This document shows positions 34,959 to 46,760 of a stretch of 64,000 nt of DNA, piece by piece. The stretch comes from Chondrilla cf. caribensis (lineage: Eukaryota; Porifera; Demospongiae; Chondrillida; Chondrillidae), in contig OZ026547.1 of NCBI GenBank assembly GCA_964020155.1, positions 5,353,009 through 5,417,008 of the forward strand. Reading direction: 5' to 3'. Both the position numbers and the translations under genes were made by a program. The notes below the pieces were generated by a model. That model was not told the origin of the DNA. It ran no database searches and was given only the letters and a program-made list of their open reading frames with translations. Each line of letters begins with the position of its first letter. The first letter of the stretch is position 1.

Positions 34959-35007
34959 TAAATCAATTACAATAGACAGTGTAGTACTGTCTATTGTAAT
35001 TGATTTA
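34959..35007. repeat. Perfect 22-bp inverted repeat at a deletion junction
   Basis: Arms 34959-34980 and 34986-35007 are perfect reverse complements around GTAGT. Relative to gene I (52030-52715), the roughly 650 bp that should follow, including the microsatellite, is gone. Confidence 0.85.
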
Positions 35008-35159
35008 TGAGAGACCTCTACCCCACATATGTCATTTACACTAGAGCAGAATTGCTAAGGATTCCAATATCTCATGGTATGTGTATAGGTAGCTAGGCAT
35101 ATTCATTGAACAAATATCATTATGAATATCATTGAAAGTGGGACTATTCTTCCTCTGAC

Positions 35160-35166
35160 TATAAAA
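35160..35166 (+). promoter_or_regulatory. TATA box, gene F
   Basis: TATAAAA, 78 bp before the ATG, preceded by the dyad ATATTCATTG...TATGAATATC near 35099-35130. Confidence 0.75.
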
Positions 35167-35237
35167 GCTGAATGTTCTGTTGTGGTTACCATACACCTGC
35201 CCAGAAAAATTCAGTGACTGGAGCTACTTTAACGGTT

Positions 35238-37022
35238 ATGGCTTTAAGCATTCAGGTTATTCTACAAGGGGCTCTTTTGTGCTGTGCGGTGACCACCAGT
35301 ATGGCGGGTATCCCTGATTGGCGAAAAGATTTGTCACAGCTCGAAAAGAAAGTGGAGATACAACAAGAAGAAATCAAGTCACTCCACCAGATAATAGAAC
35401 AAGTGGAGAAGAGACTAGAACAACTTGAGGTGAAAGGTGAGTTTGATGAGGTTCAAGTACAGCCTGTAGTCCCCACTCTTCATTCCTGTTAATCAATGCT
35501 CTCCTCCTGTCGATGGGATTACTTCATTTTATGATGTCTCTCTAAATCAACAGTATTGAGAATGTACATGATTATAATAATGGATTGGTGAATTCAACTG
35601 TACTGATGGATTTCTTGTTCCAAACATTTCGAAAATCTCAATGGATTGGAAGTTATGAAGGAATGAATAGTTTGGTGTTGTGGTTAAAATGGAATCTGCT
35701 CAAGTTAAAAAAACTCGGGCCTCTTTGGACCAGAATTTCTTGGTGCCATTTTCAGTTCAAAAGAACCTACACAAAAGAAATTACGCTAGGAGAATCTTCT
35801 TGACTCGAGTTATAATAGGTATTCAATTTTAAGTTCTCAACATTCCTAGGTCCGCCTATATTTTCTACACTATATACATTATGATGGGTGCACATGTGCA
35901 GATACCTCGCTACACACCTATACCTAGATCTTATCAAACATGTATTTTATCTTTGAAAACTCATGGAGTTGCCACCTAATGTACTTGAAATACTTACCTA
36001 ATTTCTATTAATAATAATAATCTGAATATACTGTTGTATGTAGAAATGCAAACAGGCAAGCATAACATACCGGAAGCCATTATTCCAGCATAATTGTGAA
36101 TACATGCTAAAATGGACACAGCCTGCCTGGATGACTGTTTGGATTTCCGAACAACTAATTAACAAACTCTATGGCTGAATTAGTACAACGGTACATGATA
36201 TCATATGGGGAAAAATGAATTAACTAATATGTTCCTAGCTGTTGTCTCAGGGATATGTGGCAATCCAATTTCCATATTGAATACCATATGTGTCACCGAT
36301 CATGTTGCTAATTTGGACACATTGTTTTTTCAACAGACAAGCTCCTAGAAAGAACTAGACGACAAGATGTTTGCAGTTGTTCACCTGGAGCAAAAGGGGC
36401 TAGAGGAACACCAGGACTGAATGGGATAAATGGAACAAAAGGTGAAAAGGGAGACACAGGGCCACATGGGGAGAGGGGTGAAAAGGGAGATGTAGGACAG
36501 CCAGGATCTCAAGGACGTCAAGGACCACAAGGACTTAATGGAACAAAAGGTGAGCGAGGAGAAACAGGACAACAAGGATATGTGGGACAGAAAGGTGAAC
36601 CAGGAATAACAGGACGACAAGGTCATAATGGAACAAAAGGTGACCAAGGAGAAAAGGGACAACCAGGGAATGATGGACAGAAAGGTGAACCAGGACTGAA
36701 AGGAGAGCAAGGACCACAGGGATTTAATGGAACAGAGTGTGAACCAGGATGCGATCCAATGACAGTTACAGGACAAAGAAGTTCACTAACACCTGCTACT
36801 ATTCCATCAACACCTCATACAATTTCACCAACACCTGCTACTATTCCATCAACACCTCCTACAATTTCACCAACACCTGCTACTATCAATTCATCAACAC
36901 ATCCTACAAGTTCACCACCACCTGCTACTATTTCATTAATACCTCCTACAAGTTCACCAACATTTACTACAGGTTCAGCAACACATCCTTCAAGGAATTC
37001 TAATCAAGGAATTCCTGGGTAA
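35238..37022 (+). CDS. Collagen array gene F: long mucin-like tail
   Basis: Exons 35238-35436 and 36337-37022, phase-1 intron of 900 bp, about 294 residues. An in-frame ATG at 35172 lies only 6 bp after the TATA box, so the start at 35238, shared with sisters, is preferred. Signal peptide (MALSIQVILQGALLCC...), coiled coil of the second subfamily (LSQLEKKVEIQQEEIKSLHQ), RTRR furin site, D-V-C-S-C, a shorter Gly-X-Y helix, NGTEC, then about 94 residues of near-repeats such as TPATIPSTPPTISP, suited to dense O-glycosylation. A second Cys follows the closing one (CEPGC). No RGD. Confidence 0.85.
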
Positions 37023-38060
37023 ACCCACCAATTATTATTTCACCACTCCCGCCAATTTTTGTTACTAGTTATAAAACGAGGTGTGATATATATATATAAC
37101 ATTATTTTTATTATCAATATAAAAGTGTGATACAGCATAGTATCAAAAATTGAACTATTATGTATAGCATGTTACTATATATTTGGAATTGACATCTTTC
37201 AGTATTATTAATAAGAGTCAAATATAACACTTTATTTTAAAGGACAGGAATGATAACTTTACCCATAGACCCAATGACATGCATGTAAGCCTTTCGCAAA
37301 TGATCTTGAAAATTAACTATACAACTTAATACAAAGCATGCTAGAATTGCCTTGCAAGTAAGATCATTCCATAAGTGTACAAGATTCATGAATCATTCAA
37401 GCCTCTATTCTTATCTAATTATAAGTTTACAAATGCTGCATGTCTCTGTAGAGCTCTCAATAGGTATACTGTTGTTACTCATAACTTCAATGATACTAAA
37501 CTAGTTCCTCTTCACCGCCACACTATTTGACTAATATGCATGAACAATTAGGTCTTTGGTTAAATGTGATATGCAGACCAGATTTGATGTGAAAGTGATA
37601 AGGAGCTAGCAAACTGCACCCTATGGTGATCATGAGGAATTCATGGGGCTGGATAGGATGCTAATATTAATACATATGTTTGACGGTAATGTAGACATGT
37701 GACTATGTTTGAAGCACACAAACTGATTTATGCAATAACAGTCTATTTTATATATTGCTAAAATGTTCATGTGGTGCCAATAATGAGCATTTAATGTACA
37801 ATATTATAATCTGTTATCATGAATGTACAAATAAATACACAAAATGAGCTAACCTGTGTGTGTACGTGTGTTTGTGTGCGTATGTGTGTTGTGTTTTTGT
37901 TTTTGTGTGTATGTGTTGTGTGTGTAGTTGTTTCAAAGATGATTTGTCAATAAAGATGTGTAATAGATAAACACAGAGCAAGCAATTCATTAGCATGATG
38001 GGTATATATTTACTAGGACAGTCCCCACAGCTGGGATCAACTGGAAAGTGAGATTTCTTC
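37023..38060. repeat. 3' flank shared by genes F and I
   Basis: About 1 kb matching 54719-55740 closely, including a GT-rich stretch (37855-37930) and GTTTCAAAGATGATTTG; an AATAAA occurs at 37949. No coding frame. It dates the F/I duplication as fairly recent. Confidence 0.75.
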
Positions 38061-39111
38061 TTCAGGGAATGTTGTATTTGAGATGGATGCGGAAATCACC
38101 ACTGAAGGACATACATATTAAAAATCTTTCACCATATCCAACGACAAATAAACTTTATGTGGACTTAGATACATGCTTTAGAGCAAATCATTCCAAAAGA
38201 GAGAACTATACCCAAACATACAAAATGTTGAATTAAGTCGTTAAATATAATGAGCAAATCACAATGTAGATGAATACAACAGTTACTGGCAATTTAGACT
38301 GCAACACAGTAAACACGCATACATAGAAAAGCAACCTTACCTAGATATCTCGTGAATCAATAATTGAATTTTTAGTCTCATTAAGGGGACTTGTATGGTA
38401 ATGTGAAAGGTACAACAATTTTTTAAAGCACTTTTGTTTAGCGTTAGCAGTTGAGTGATAACCCTTAACGGATGTCTGCTAATTTTGTACTTTTATGGAG
38501 AAGTGTGAACTGTTAATTTGTAATATGAACATCACTACTGACTGTTCTAGAAGGTCAAGCCCGAATAGTCCTAGATCTAATCATGATTGTCCTTGAAATT
38601 TTGCAGTGTGCATTCTCCAATAGTTTTACAATCATCCTCCTCCATCTTTCCTCAATTTTTACTCATTTCTGTATCAAATTTGTGTGGTTAACCACACTTC
38701 TAGATATGGAAAAAGCATTACAAATAACTTCTGTCTCTGTTAACAATACATATTTTCACAAAAGGCTGAAAGAATTCACCCGAAAATTTCTTTTCCACTC
38801 AATCTCAGCAAAAAGGGAAATTTGAAGGTATATTTATAGTATTTATAAGCTGTAGTGGTTATTGCTACCTTTTTGCACTGGACTGACCTAGACAAATGAA
38901 ATAGGTGCACTAATTGTGGTGGGTATATGATAATAATATTATTATATACATATATTTAACTTTATTATTATCATAATGTATAGATGGTCATATAAAAATA
39001 ATGATAAGTAATGATATTAAGAAACTGCAATAATTATTATTAAACACATATTTACAATGAAATAAAAGAAAGATAATAATAATAATAATAACAATACTAA
39101 TAAACATATAT
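38061..39111. other. Intergenic, AT-rich, no supported gene
   Basis: An 80-codon frame at 38583-38825 has no recognisable motif or splice context. (TAA)n-like runs occur near 38930 and 39078-39096. I see nothing else. Confidence 0.45.
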
Positions 39112-39835
39112 CTAGACATTACAGCATAACATGACATCATTCAAGGCTGCATGACAGGAATGGACTCCTGGCTTTTGCAGCAGTGACAACCGTGGGTCCC
39201 GGGGGTTCCCATGTATATCAACTTGGTTGCCGCAAAGAGTGCATTTGTTTGCAGAACACAATGGCAGACCCAATTGCAATCTAGCTCCAATCATCACAGC
39301 TTCATCTTCAAAACAGAGACCCAGTGATGATACCGGTGGTGCTGTGAGCCAAGCACCTGTTTCCTTTCTCAGCACTGCCAGCAAGCAGCCTTTGATTTAG
39401 CAAGTGGCACCCTCAATAAGTCTAGTGAAGGCAGCACTCACATAAGGCATGTCTCAGGCCTTTTGTTTGGATGAGCCTAACTCTGCGGGGGTGGGTGGGT
39501 GGCTGAGCACTAGTGTGACCATAGGACCAAATGGCAAGAGCGTCAGCCTTGAAGGTGTTGGGAGCACTGGACATGAGTACGGTCCTTCTCCAGATACAAG
39601 AGCTACCTGCAGCAGATGCTAAGTAAGCGGAGGGGGCCAGCATAGAAAAGCTCCTGATCCCCAGTCCGACTATATCCAAGCGTGGCATACTTGAAGGAAT
39701 TATGTGCTCTCGAAGCCAGTTGCTTGTACTCGGTGAGTTGAAAACAGAGAAAGTGACTCTTTCGTAATAGATTGATGAATTCGTGCAATGAGAATGAAAA
39801 AAGCAAAAAGTGATTATATTCCTCAAACCAGGTTA
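39112..39835 (-). pseudogene. Retroelement C-terminal fragment (type ii)
   Basis: On the minus strand, from 39835 to 39112: GLGIRSFSMLAPSAYLASAA, then after a frame change TGAWLTAPPVSSLGL, then LPLCSANKCTLCGNQVDIHG and HAALND. It parallels the better-preserved fragment at 50170-51300 and is truncated after the Cys/His motif. The HGLHC step of the zinc-finger-like motif is scrambled. Confidence 0.6.
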
Positions 39836-40019
39836 TAACTGATTGGTATTGACCGGATAATAGAGATAGAATCAGCACTGAGGAGAATGTTACAATCTTC
39901 CTGATCATGTGTCCACAGCATTTTTTGGAGAGTAACGCTCATCTTCTTGGGCTTACACTTGACAAAAGCCAGTCAGAATTCATCTGTTCCAACGACTTTC
40001 ATAGAGCCTATGTGCCTCA

Positions 40020-40186
40020 ACCCCTACACACTTGAATCAACTTGTTTACAGCAAAGCAGATTTTCTAAGGATTCTGCATTAATCAACTCGTGGGTGATAT
40101 GGGTTTCTGATATCAATTCCCTTTCTCTGTCCATATCAATAGAAAGTACCATACATACAAATATTCATTGAGCACACCTAGAAATG
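40020..40186 (+). repeat. Gene C-type promoter-proximal sequence
   Basis: Matches 17680-17830 upstream of gene C (shared TTCTAAGGATTCTGCATTAA and TTCATTGAGCACACCTAGAA). It stops at CACCTAGAAATG and joins collagen sequence directly. Confidence 0.7.
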
Positions 40187-40590
40187 GTGAACCATGACTA
40201 AAAGGAGACAGGGGAGTGCCAGGACTTAATGGAACAAAGGGTGAACAAGGAGAAAAAGGACAATCAGGAAATATTGGACAGAAAGGTGAACCAGGACTGA
40301 AAGGAGAGAAAGGTCCAAGAGGTAAAAAGGGAAAGAAAGGGCAAAAGGGGGAGCCAGGAATAACAGGACCACAAGGTCATAATGGAACAAAAGGTGAACG
40401 AGGGGAAAAAGGACAAACAGGGAATGCTGGACAGAAAGGAGAGAAAGGACAAAAAGGACTTAATGGAACTGAGTGTAAACTAGAAAGTGATGAACTGAAA
40501 GGTCCAGGACAAACAATTTCACCAACAATTTCACCAACACCTATAGTTTCACCAAGTGCTACAGATTCACTACCACGAAGTACCCACTAA
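40187..40590 (+). pseudogene. Collagen array copy G: 5'-truncated chimera
   Basis: Exon 2 sequence most like gene D (PGLNGTKGEQGEKGQ...) from the middle of the helix to NGTEC and a short tail. There is no exon 1, intron, basic site or Cys-x-Cys. The join to C-type upstream sequence lies before the TATA position, and a GGA-to-TGA change gives a stop near the start of the fragment (GAACCATGACTA). No ATG opens the collagen frame. It keeps the Gly that gene D has lost. Confidence 0.8.
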
Positions 40591-40974
40591 TATACTGCAT
40601 AAACCATTCGTTGATCTGGAGGTCGAGCTCAAAGACTTCATGCAAATACTACCCTAATGCTAATGCTACTGTGATGCTAATTATATGCTACTGTATCTCT
40701 TAATAATATTTTTTGGTGAAAAAAACATATACTAGCACAGCGATTACTATCTATCAAGCAACAATACTTAATAGTAATAATAATGATGATAATAGTGATC
40801 AAATCAAGCATGGAGTATATAATTCAATAACTGTTACAATAGCAGTTGCAACAATGGTATAATCAAACACAGCATGCAAGAGACCTAGACGTACGTATGC
40901 GTTGGGATTTTACCTACCTAGGTGTACCTCACACCATGGCTAGATCAGCTGAATTCATGTCCACTACTCTAGGA

Positions 40975-41645
40975 TGACAGTATGATGCCCTTGATCTCTG
41001 GAGGTAACTGATTGACAATCTCAAAATGGCATAGCTGAGGCACAATTAAGCAAAGCATCCTCAATACAGTATTTTAGGTCAAGTGTTGTTTCTAAGACCG
41101 CATAGAATGAAGTCACTTGATGAAGGTACTTGGGCCGGCTCCACCAGTACAGGATAGAACAAATGGCACTAAGGTGACATGTTCAATTCCCGAATTCTTT
41201 ATATTATTTCATATTTACGTCTCCTCTCATTTTCATGGTGCCTGTAGCATGTAGTGGTCTGGAGAGATTTTGAGATGTTTGAATCTCTCCCCACCCCAGA
41301 ACCCACTTGCCACATCATCTATCCCGGCATCATCATTAGTGGCAGTACTGCGGGCTGAGAGTGTCTCTCCAGCAAGAGGTTGCAGATGTGGCTCAATGTG
41401 GAAGGCATGGCAAACTTAAGTAAGAAGATTGGCCACAATATCAAGGACTTCATTATAACGTATGATGGTAGTACCACCTGTGGGGCAAGTCAAAGTGTGC
41501 TATGTGTTAAAGTTGCCTCCACAAGCACATTCACTGTGTAGGTTGGTGGGCATCCATCCATAGCCCAGACAGAGTTCATCACGGAAAGTGGCCTTTACGG
41601 AAGGCAAACCCATGAGCAGTGATGGGAAGTGTAGTTAACTAGCCT
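40975..41645 (-). pseudogene. Decayed retroelement C-terminal fragment (type i), after copy G
   Basis: Near-duplicate of 27360-28015, inherited with the D-to-G duplication. Frames are broken. Confidence 0.5.
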
Positions 41646-42039
41646 TCTCACTGGCTCCCTTCTCACTGGCTAATTCAACAAATCTAAGCAGGCGTTGAGA
41701 TAATTGAGACCGATGGCCTGTTATTCGATCTTTTCCTTCAATCTCTGTGTAGGATGGACTTGGTGGCTTGTTGGACTTGTCTAGCAGCTTCAAAATCACC
41801 GGACTGCATGATGATAATAGCAGTTAGTGGTGCTGTCAGGTGTTTTGAGGAAGCGTGTTCCTAAGACATTGTTTTCGCATTCACCACTCTGAGTCCACCA
41901 AGATGGACAGGAGGGCTAAGAGCTCACATTCTGAATCTGAAATATCACATTTGCCTGTTAAGGTGGGAAAAGCAATGGACGGATAGTGTCATCAAGTGGT
42001 TGGAGAAAGGGTGCCATCCCCTCTATTGTATTAAGCAGA

Positions 42040-44059
42040 TTAACGATTACTATAGTAGTTATTCACTTTTCTGAACGTGTCCCAACTGATTGTTCAAGTG
42101 CAAGACCCCAGCGGTTCCACTACTTGTGTGTTTGTTAACCTGACATTAATGTAACATACATATGTACCTTTCATTTCTTCCAATACCTCTTTCCTGTCAC
42201 TGATGGTATGGATGTTACCCAGTGCTTCACATGAATGCTGGTTGTACTGGTTGGCTGCGCCACATCTCTCTAGTAATACACTATTTTCACCTATTTTCGT
42301 TAAATTCTGTTTTAACAGTCCTCAACTACTTACTGTTTCACTGTAATTTTATGTAAACTGTTTTGAAAATCAACAGTAAACATACAACTCTTGGGTAAGC
42401 ATAAAAACCCTAATTTGGGCAGAATGTAACCATCAAGTTCACAAAATGTTGAATTTAATTCCTGCAACACGACAGCTTTAATTTATTTGCCATTATACCT
42501 TTGAAAAGTATAGACAAGCTTGGCTAAGCATGAATATTTATCTGGATATTTATGCTGATTCTGATTCTGCTACATGGGATGCAAACCTCTGTACTCTGCA
42601 CAGTTGCAAGCTTAGGTGAGCCACATCAGACACTGTCTTAACTACAGGGGAACCTGTTAAAATAGACCACCTCTACACAAGAACCCCCTATCCTGAACTA
42701 CCCACTAGTTCAACTCTGTATAAAGTTTACCTAGTCTGTCTATTTGAGGAGGTCGCTCTGTTAAACTTCTTTGCTGTTCTTTTTCTGTTACAGTAGTATC
42801 AAGCCTAAGCATGGGAATTTGCATAGAATTCTGCACTTGTGGGAAGATGGAGAGCCTGACTGTACTACATAGTAGCTAGACCACATTGACTTAACAAGGA
42901 GCCAAAAGTTGTTGGAGATACTGGATCAACTAGAACTAGAAGGAACTTATGGAAATTCAGGAGCACTAGGAGATGTTGAGTTTACACAGGTGAACCTGTG
43001 TACCTTGGAACCTTCAGTCAAACCTTACAAGTAGCCAATTCAATTATAATATGGGAAGATATCCAGAAATATAATTAGGGTGCCACCGCTGATGCATTGA
43101 TAAATCAATTACAATGGACATTACTATGTCACTAAGACTGGATATGTATGTCCATGAGCAGTACACCATTAACAGTCTAGAAATTTAGGATGTTCAGTGA
43201 CCAAGTACTTAATCATAGTATGTTTACAGCTCACTCCAAAGATCACTATGAAAGGGTATGAGGTGAAAATCATAAAATTTGATTTGTTTTAAGGGACTGA
43301 TTGTTTAGGATTGAAGGCAACTCCTAACACAAGATATTCTCTGTGAGTCGTGATCATTAGAGTGCGATATATTGTGAATTATTGTTAATGCACTACTGCT
43401 TTATCCATCAAAGCTTTAAAACCACCACTGTTTCCCAGAAGCGATGTAATTTACAAGTGCCAACGAATATTTATTTAGTCCATCTAACTCGTGAATATGA
43501 CATATTCATTGGGAACAAATTTCGGGCGATTAATGAGCATTCACTGTAACACTTCACATGTCAATCACCCGTGTCACATGACATGCGGATTCATATGTAA
43601 TCTCCACAACATATATTAAATATATCCTACATAATTTCATTTTGACTTCCGGCATATGTTATGCTAGATATAGGAATTCCAGGAATTTATCATTAGAATA
43701 AACACTGCAAAAAAGACAGTCTAATTCGAAATACCAAGCAATTTGAGTGGGGGGCCAGCAGCCACACCAGGTTCCACACTTTATCCTTACTATCCTTATA
43801 CTTATCACGCATTCAAATTCTGCTACAGTGTACAGAAATAAGATGAAGGGCATTAAATTTAAGTTATTCTCGTCACAGTTCCTACCTGAGCAAAAATGTT
43901 CAGACGCTATCCTGAGAGCTACTAGACCAAATATGTACCCAAATATTGGCCCTAAATCATGGTAGTACATTCAATTTGTCAAATGAACACCATATTATAA
44001 TGTTATTGGTCATGTATTCACTTTAGCATATATAAAACCCGAAATGTACATAGACAAGC
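42040..44059 (+). repeat. Duplicated upstream block of copy H
   Basis: High-identity copy of 28701-30740 (for example GGGGGCCAGCAGCCACACCA near 43750). The relic exon is at 42794-42989. Confidence 0.8.
42794..42989 (+). pseudogene. Relic collagen-like exon upstream of copy H
   Basis: Acceptor CTGTTACAG is intact and the donor reads CAG|GTGAAC. FCTCGKMESLTVLHS is readable, then stops. Confidence 0.45.
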
Positions 44060-44090
44060 ACTCACTCACTCTCTCACACACACACACACA
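44060..44090. repeat. Short CT/CA microsatellite before copy H
   Basis: CACTCACTCTCTCACACA and about eight further CA units; contracted relative to the E duplicate. Confidence 0.9.
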
Positions 44091-44235
44091 GAAGAAAGAT
44101 ACAGAACTACTTCAACTTGTTTACACCAGAGCAGAATTACTAAGGATTCCACAATCGCATGGTGTGTGACTAGGTGCATAGCTATCTAAAACACGTAATG
44201 AATATCTTTAAAAGTGGGTCTGTTCTCACTTCTAC

Positions 44236-44242
44236 TATAGGA
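44236..44242 (+). promoter_or_regulatory. Degraded TATA box, copy H
   Basis: TATAGGA at the TATA position. Together with the frameshift in exon 1 this suggests that the copy is no longer constrained. Confidence 0.35.
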
Positions 44243-44313
44243 ACTGCCTGTTCTCTTGTGGTTACCACTACTAACACTGAGAAATTTATACGGTATAGAC
44301 TCCAGCTACAGTT

Positions 44314-46138
44314 ATGGCTCCAAGTATTCAGGTGTTTGTACAAGTGGTTCTTTTGTGCTGTGTGGTGACTACCAGTATGGCATTCTTGATTGGCCAAAAG
44401 CTTTCTCACAACTTGAAAACAAAGTGAATATGCAACAAGAAGAAATCAAGTCACTCCACCAGATAATAGATCTGTTGGAGAAGAGACTAGATCAACTTGA
44501 CGCGAAAGGTGAGTTTGATGAGGTTCAAGTACAACCTCAAGTCCTTACTCTTCATTCCTGTTAGTCAAGACCTTCCTCCTGTTGATCATAGAGTTTGTGG
44601 GTTAGCTTCATTGTATGATGTCTTTCTAAGTCAGTCAATACTACGACAGTACATGAGTAATTATAGAATGGCGAATTCCACCTTAACTGATGAAATACTC
44701 TATTAGCTTTTCTAATATACCTGTGGATGGAAGTAAGATATACAGGAATGAATTACTTGGTGAGGTAGTTGAAAATAGAAGTTGTGCGAAATGGATAACT
44801 TGTGGGGCTGCCTCCTTCAACCAGAATTTCTTTTGTGCCATTTTTGGCATTCGAAAGAACCTTCACTGAATATATATTACATTAGGATAATCTTCTGCAC
44901 TTTAGTTATAACGGTTATTTAAGTTTATCTTCTCAACATTTTCAATATCAGCCTTTCAACACAATATAGTTTATGGTAGTGGTGTACTATGTACACATAC
45001 CCGTTTAACCTAGATCATGTCAAACAAGTATTAGAAATTTCAAAACTCTTGAAGATGTTGTCCCATGCACTTTTAATACTTGGGTGCACACATCATTCTT
45101 AAGCTCATTATATATGCATATAATATATGATATTATAATATGTACGCATATTAATTATACTACATCTTTCAGATGAACTTAACATATGGGAAGTCATTAT
45201 TCTGGCACAATTTTGAATGTATGCAATACATAATATATATAAATACACAGCACGGATGACAACTTGAATGTCCTAAACAACAATTTAAGCCAAGTTTAAT
45301 CTATGCGACTTGTACATAACATGGAATTGAAAGAAATGAAGTCATTTCTCTGTACAGGAGAATCTGTTGTCTAAGGAATATGTGGAAACCTAATTTCCAT
45401 GTTAAATTCAGTATGTCACATCAATCATGTTGCTCATTTGGATTATAAAGACTCATTGTTCTTTCAACAGATAAACTCCTGGAAAGAACTAAACGACAAG
45501 ATGATTGCAGTTGTTCACCTGGAGCAAAAGGGGCTAGAGGAACACCGGGACTGAATGGGATAAATGGAACAAAGGGTGAAAAAGGAGACCCAGGTCTAAA
45601 TGGGGAGAGAGGTGAAAAAGGTGAACTAGGACTGCCAGGACCCAAAGGACCACAAGGACTAAATGGAACAAAAGGTGAACGTGGAGATACAGGACAACCA
45701 GGGATTGTTGGACAGAAAGGTGAACCAGGAATGAAAGGAGACACAGGAGTGCCTGGACTTAATGGAACAAAGGGTGAAAACGGAAGAAAAGGGCAACCAG
45801 GGAATGTTGGACAGAAAGGTGAACCAGGACTGAAAGGAGAGGAAGGTCACAGAGGTAAGAAGGGAAAGCCAGGGCAAAAGGGCGAGCCAGGAATATCAGG
45901 ACCACCAGGTAATAATGGAACAAGAGGTGAACAAGGAGAAACAGGACAACCAGGAAATGCTGGACAGAAAGGTGAACCAGGACCTAAAGGAGAGAAAGGA
46001 CCACAGGGATTCAATGGAACAGATTGTGAACTAGGAATTGATGCATCGAAAGGTCCAGGACAAACAATTTCACCAACACCTACAATTTCACCGACACACA
46101 CTACAGCACAGAACAATGCAGCACATTATATTGGCTAA
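44314..46138 (+). pseudogene. Collagen array copy H: exon 1 frameshift, exon 2 intact
   Basis: Exon 1 44314-44508, exon 2 45471-46138, intron 962 bp. A 4-bp deletion after SMA (GGCATTCTTGATTGG where D has GGCAAGTATCCCTGATTGG) shifts the frame at the end of the signal peptide; the ATG frame stops at 44425. The coiled-coil codons beyond are undamaged, and exon 2 is fully open for 221 residues: RTKR site, D-D-C-S-C, Gly-X-Y helix with RGD (GERGDTGQPG), NGTDC and short tail. It is either a recent pseudogene or it uses an unseen upstream exon in the other frame. Confidence 0.75.
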
Positions 46139-46344
46139 TATATATATACCATTCACTGATCTAGAGGAGGAGCTCGAATTCTTCATGCAATTGCTGTCCT
46201 TTTGCTACATGATATTATTGTTTAATTGCATTTTAATTGTGCCATTTCATTTCAATAGTTGAATGCAGTCTGTTAGCTGTAAGAATATCTGTATTAAGTA
46301 TTTAGTATATATTACAATTTATAACAGGTTCTTTTGTATACATG

Positions 46345-46760
46345 TCCAATTTTTTTTGTAACTTTGTTTCAGCAAAATTGACATTCATTGGCACAAATTA
46401 TAAAGGATTGTATGACATTCGCTAATAATTGTAGACTTTTGAGCTTTTGATTTTTTTATGGAATTGTGAGAAATCCACGATAAGAAGCTGTTATATTTTG
46501 CATAATATAATTCTCAAATAATATTATTCTATATGTTGATACAATCAGATTCATGACAGTAATATTGAACATTGAGCATATTGCAAATTTACTTATAACA
46601 AAAAGGTATGCAGTAAGTGTAATGTTACAATGAATTGTCTGCTGGTAACTGAGACGATAAGATATATCCATCTACATTCCTGACAGTGCTTCCAGATTAG
46701 AATGAAAACTTATGTAATTTCTCCCATTTTGATTGGCTGTTGTAGCAATGGATCCAGTGT
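46345..46760. repeat. Duplicated 3' intergenic block, copy 4
   Basis: Homologous to 33000-33395. Its last part (from 46644) continues into the I unit and is the left edge of the region duplicated at 59441. Confidence 0.75.

Noticed and set aside
35172..35237. ATG at 35172 as the start of gene F
   Set aside because: It lies 6 bp after the TATA box, upstream of any likely transcription start; the ATG at 35238 is shared by all sisters.
38583..38825. 80-codon + strand frame
   Set aside because: No motif, no splice signals, AT-rich composition; probably chance.
44256..44314. Upstream in-frame start that would rescue the coiled-coil frame of copy H
   Set aside because: The codon at 44256 is TTG, not ATG, and the added residues lack a signal peptide.
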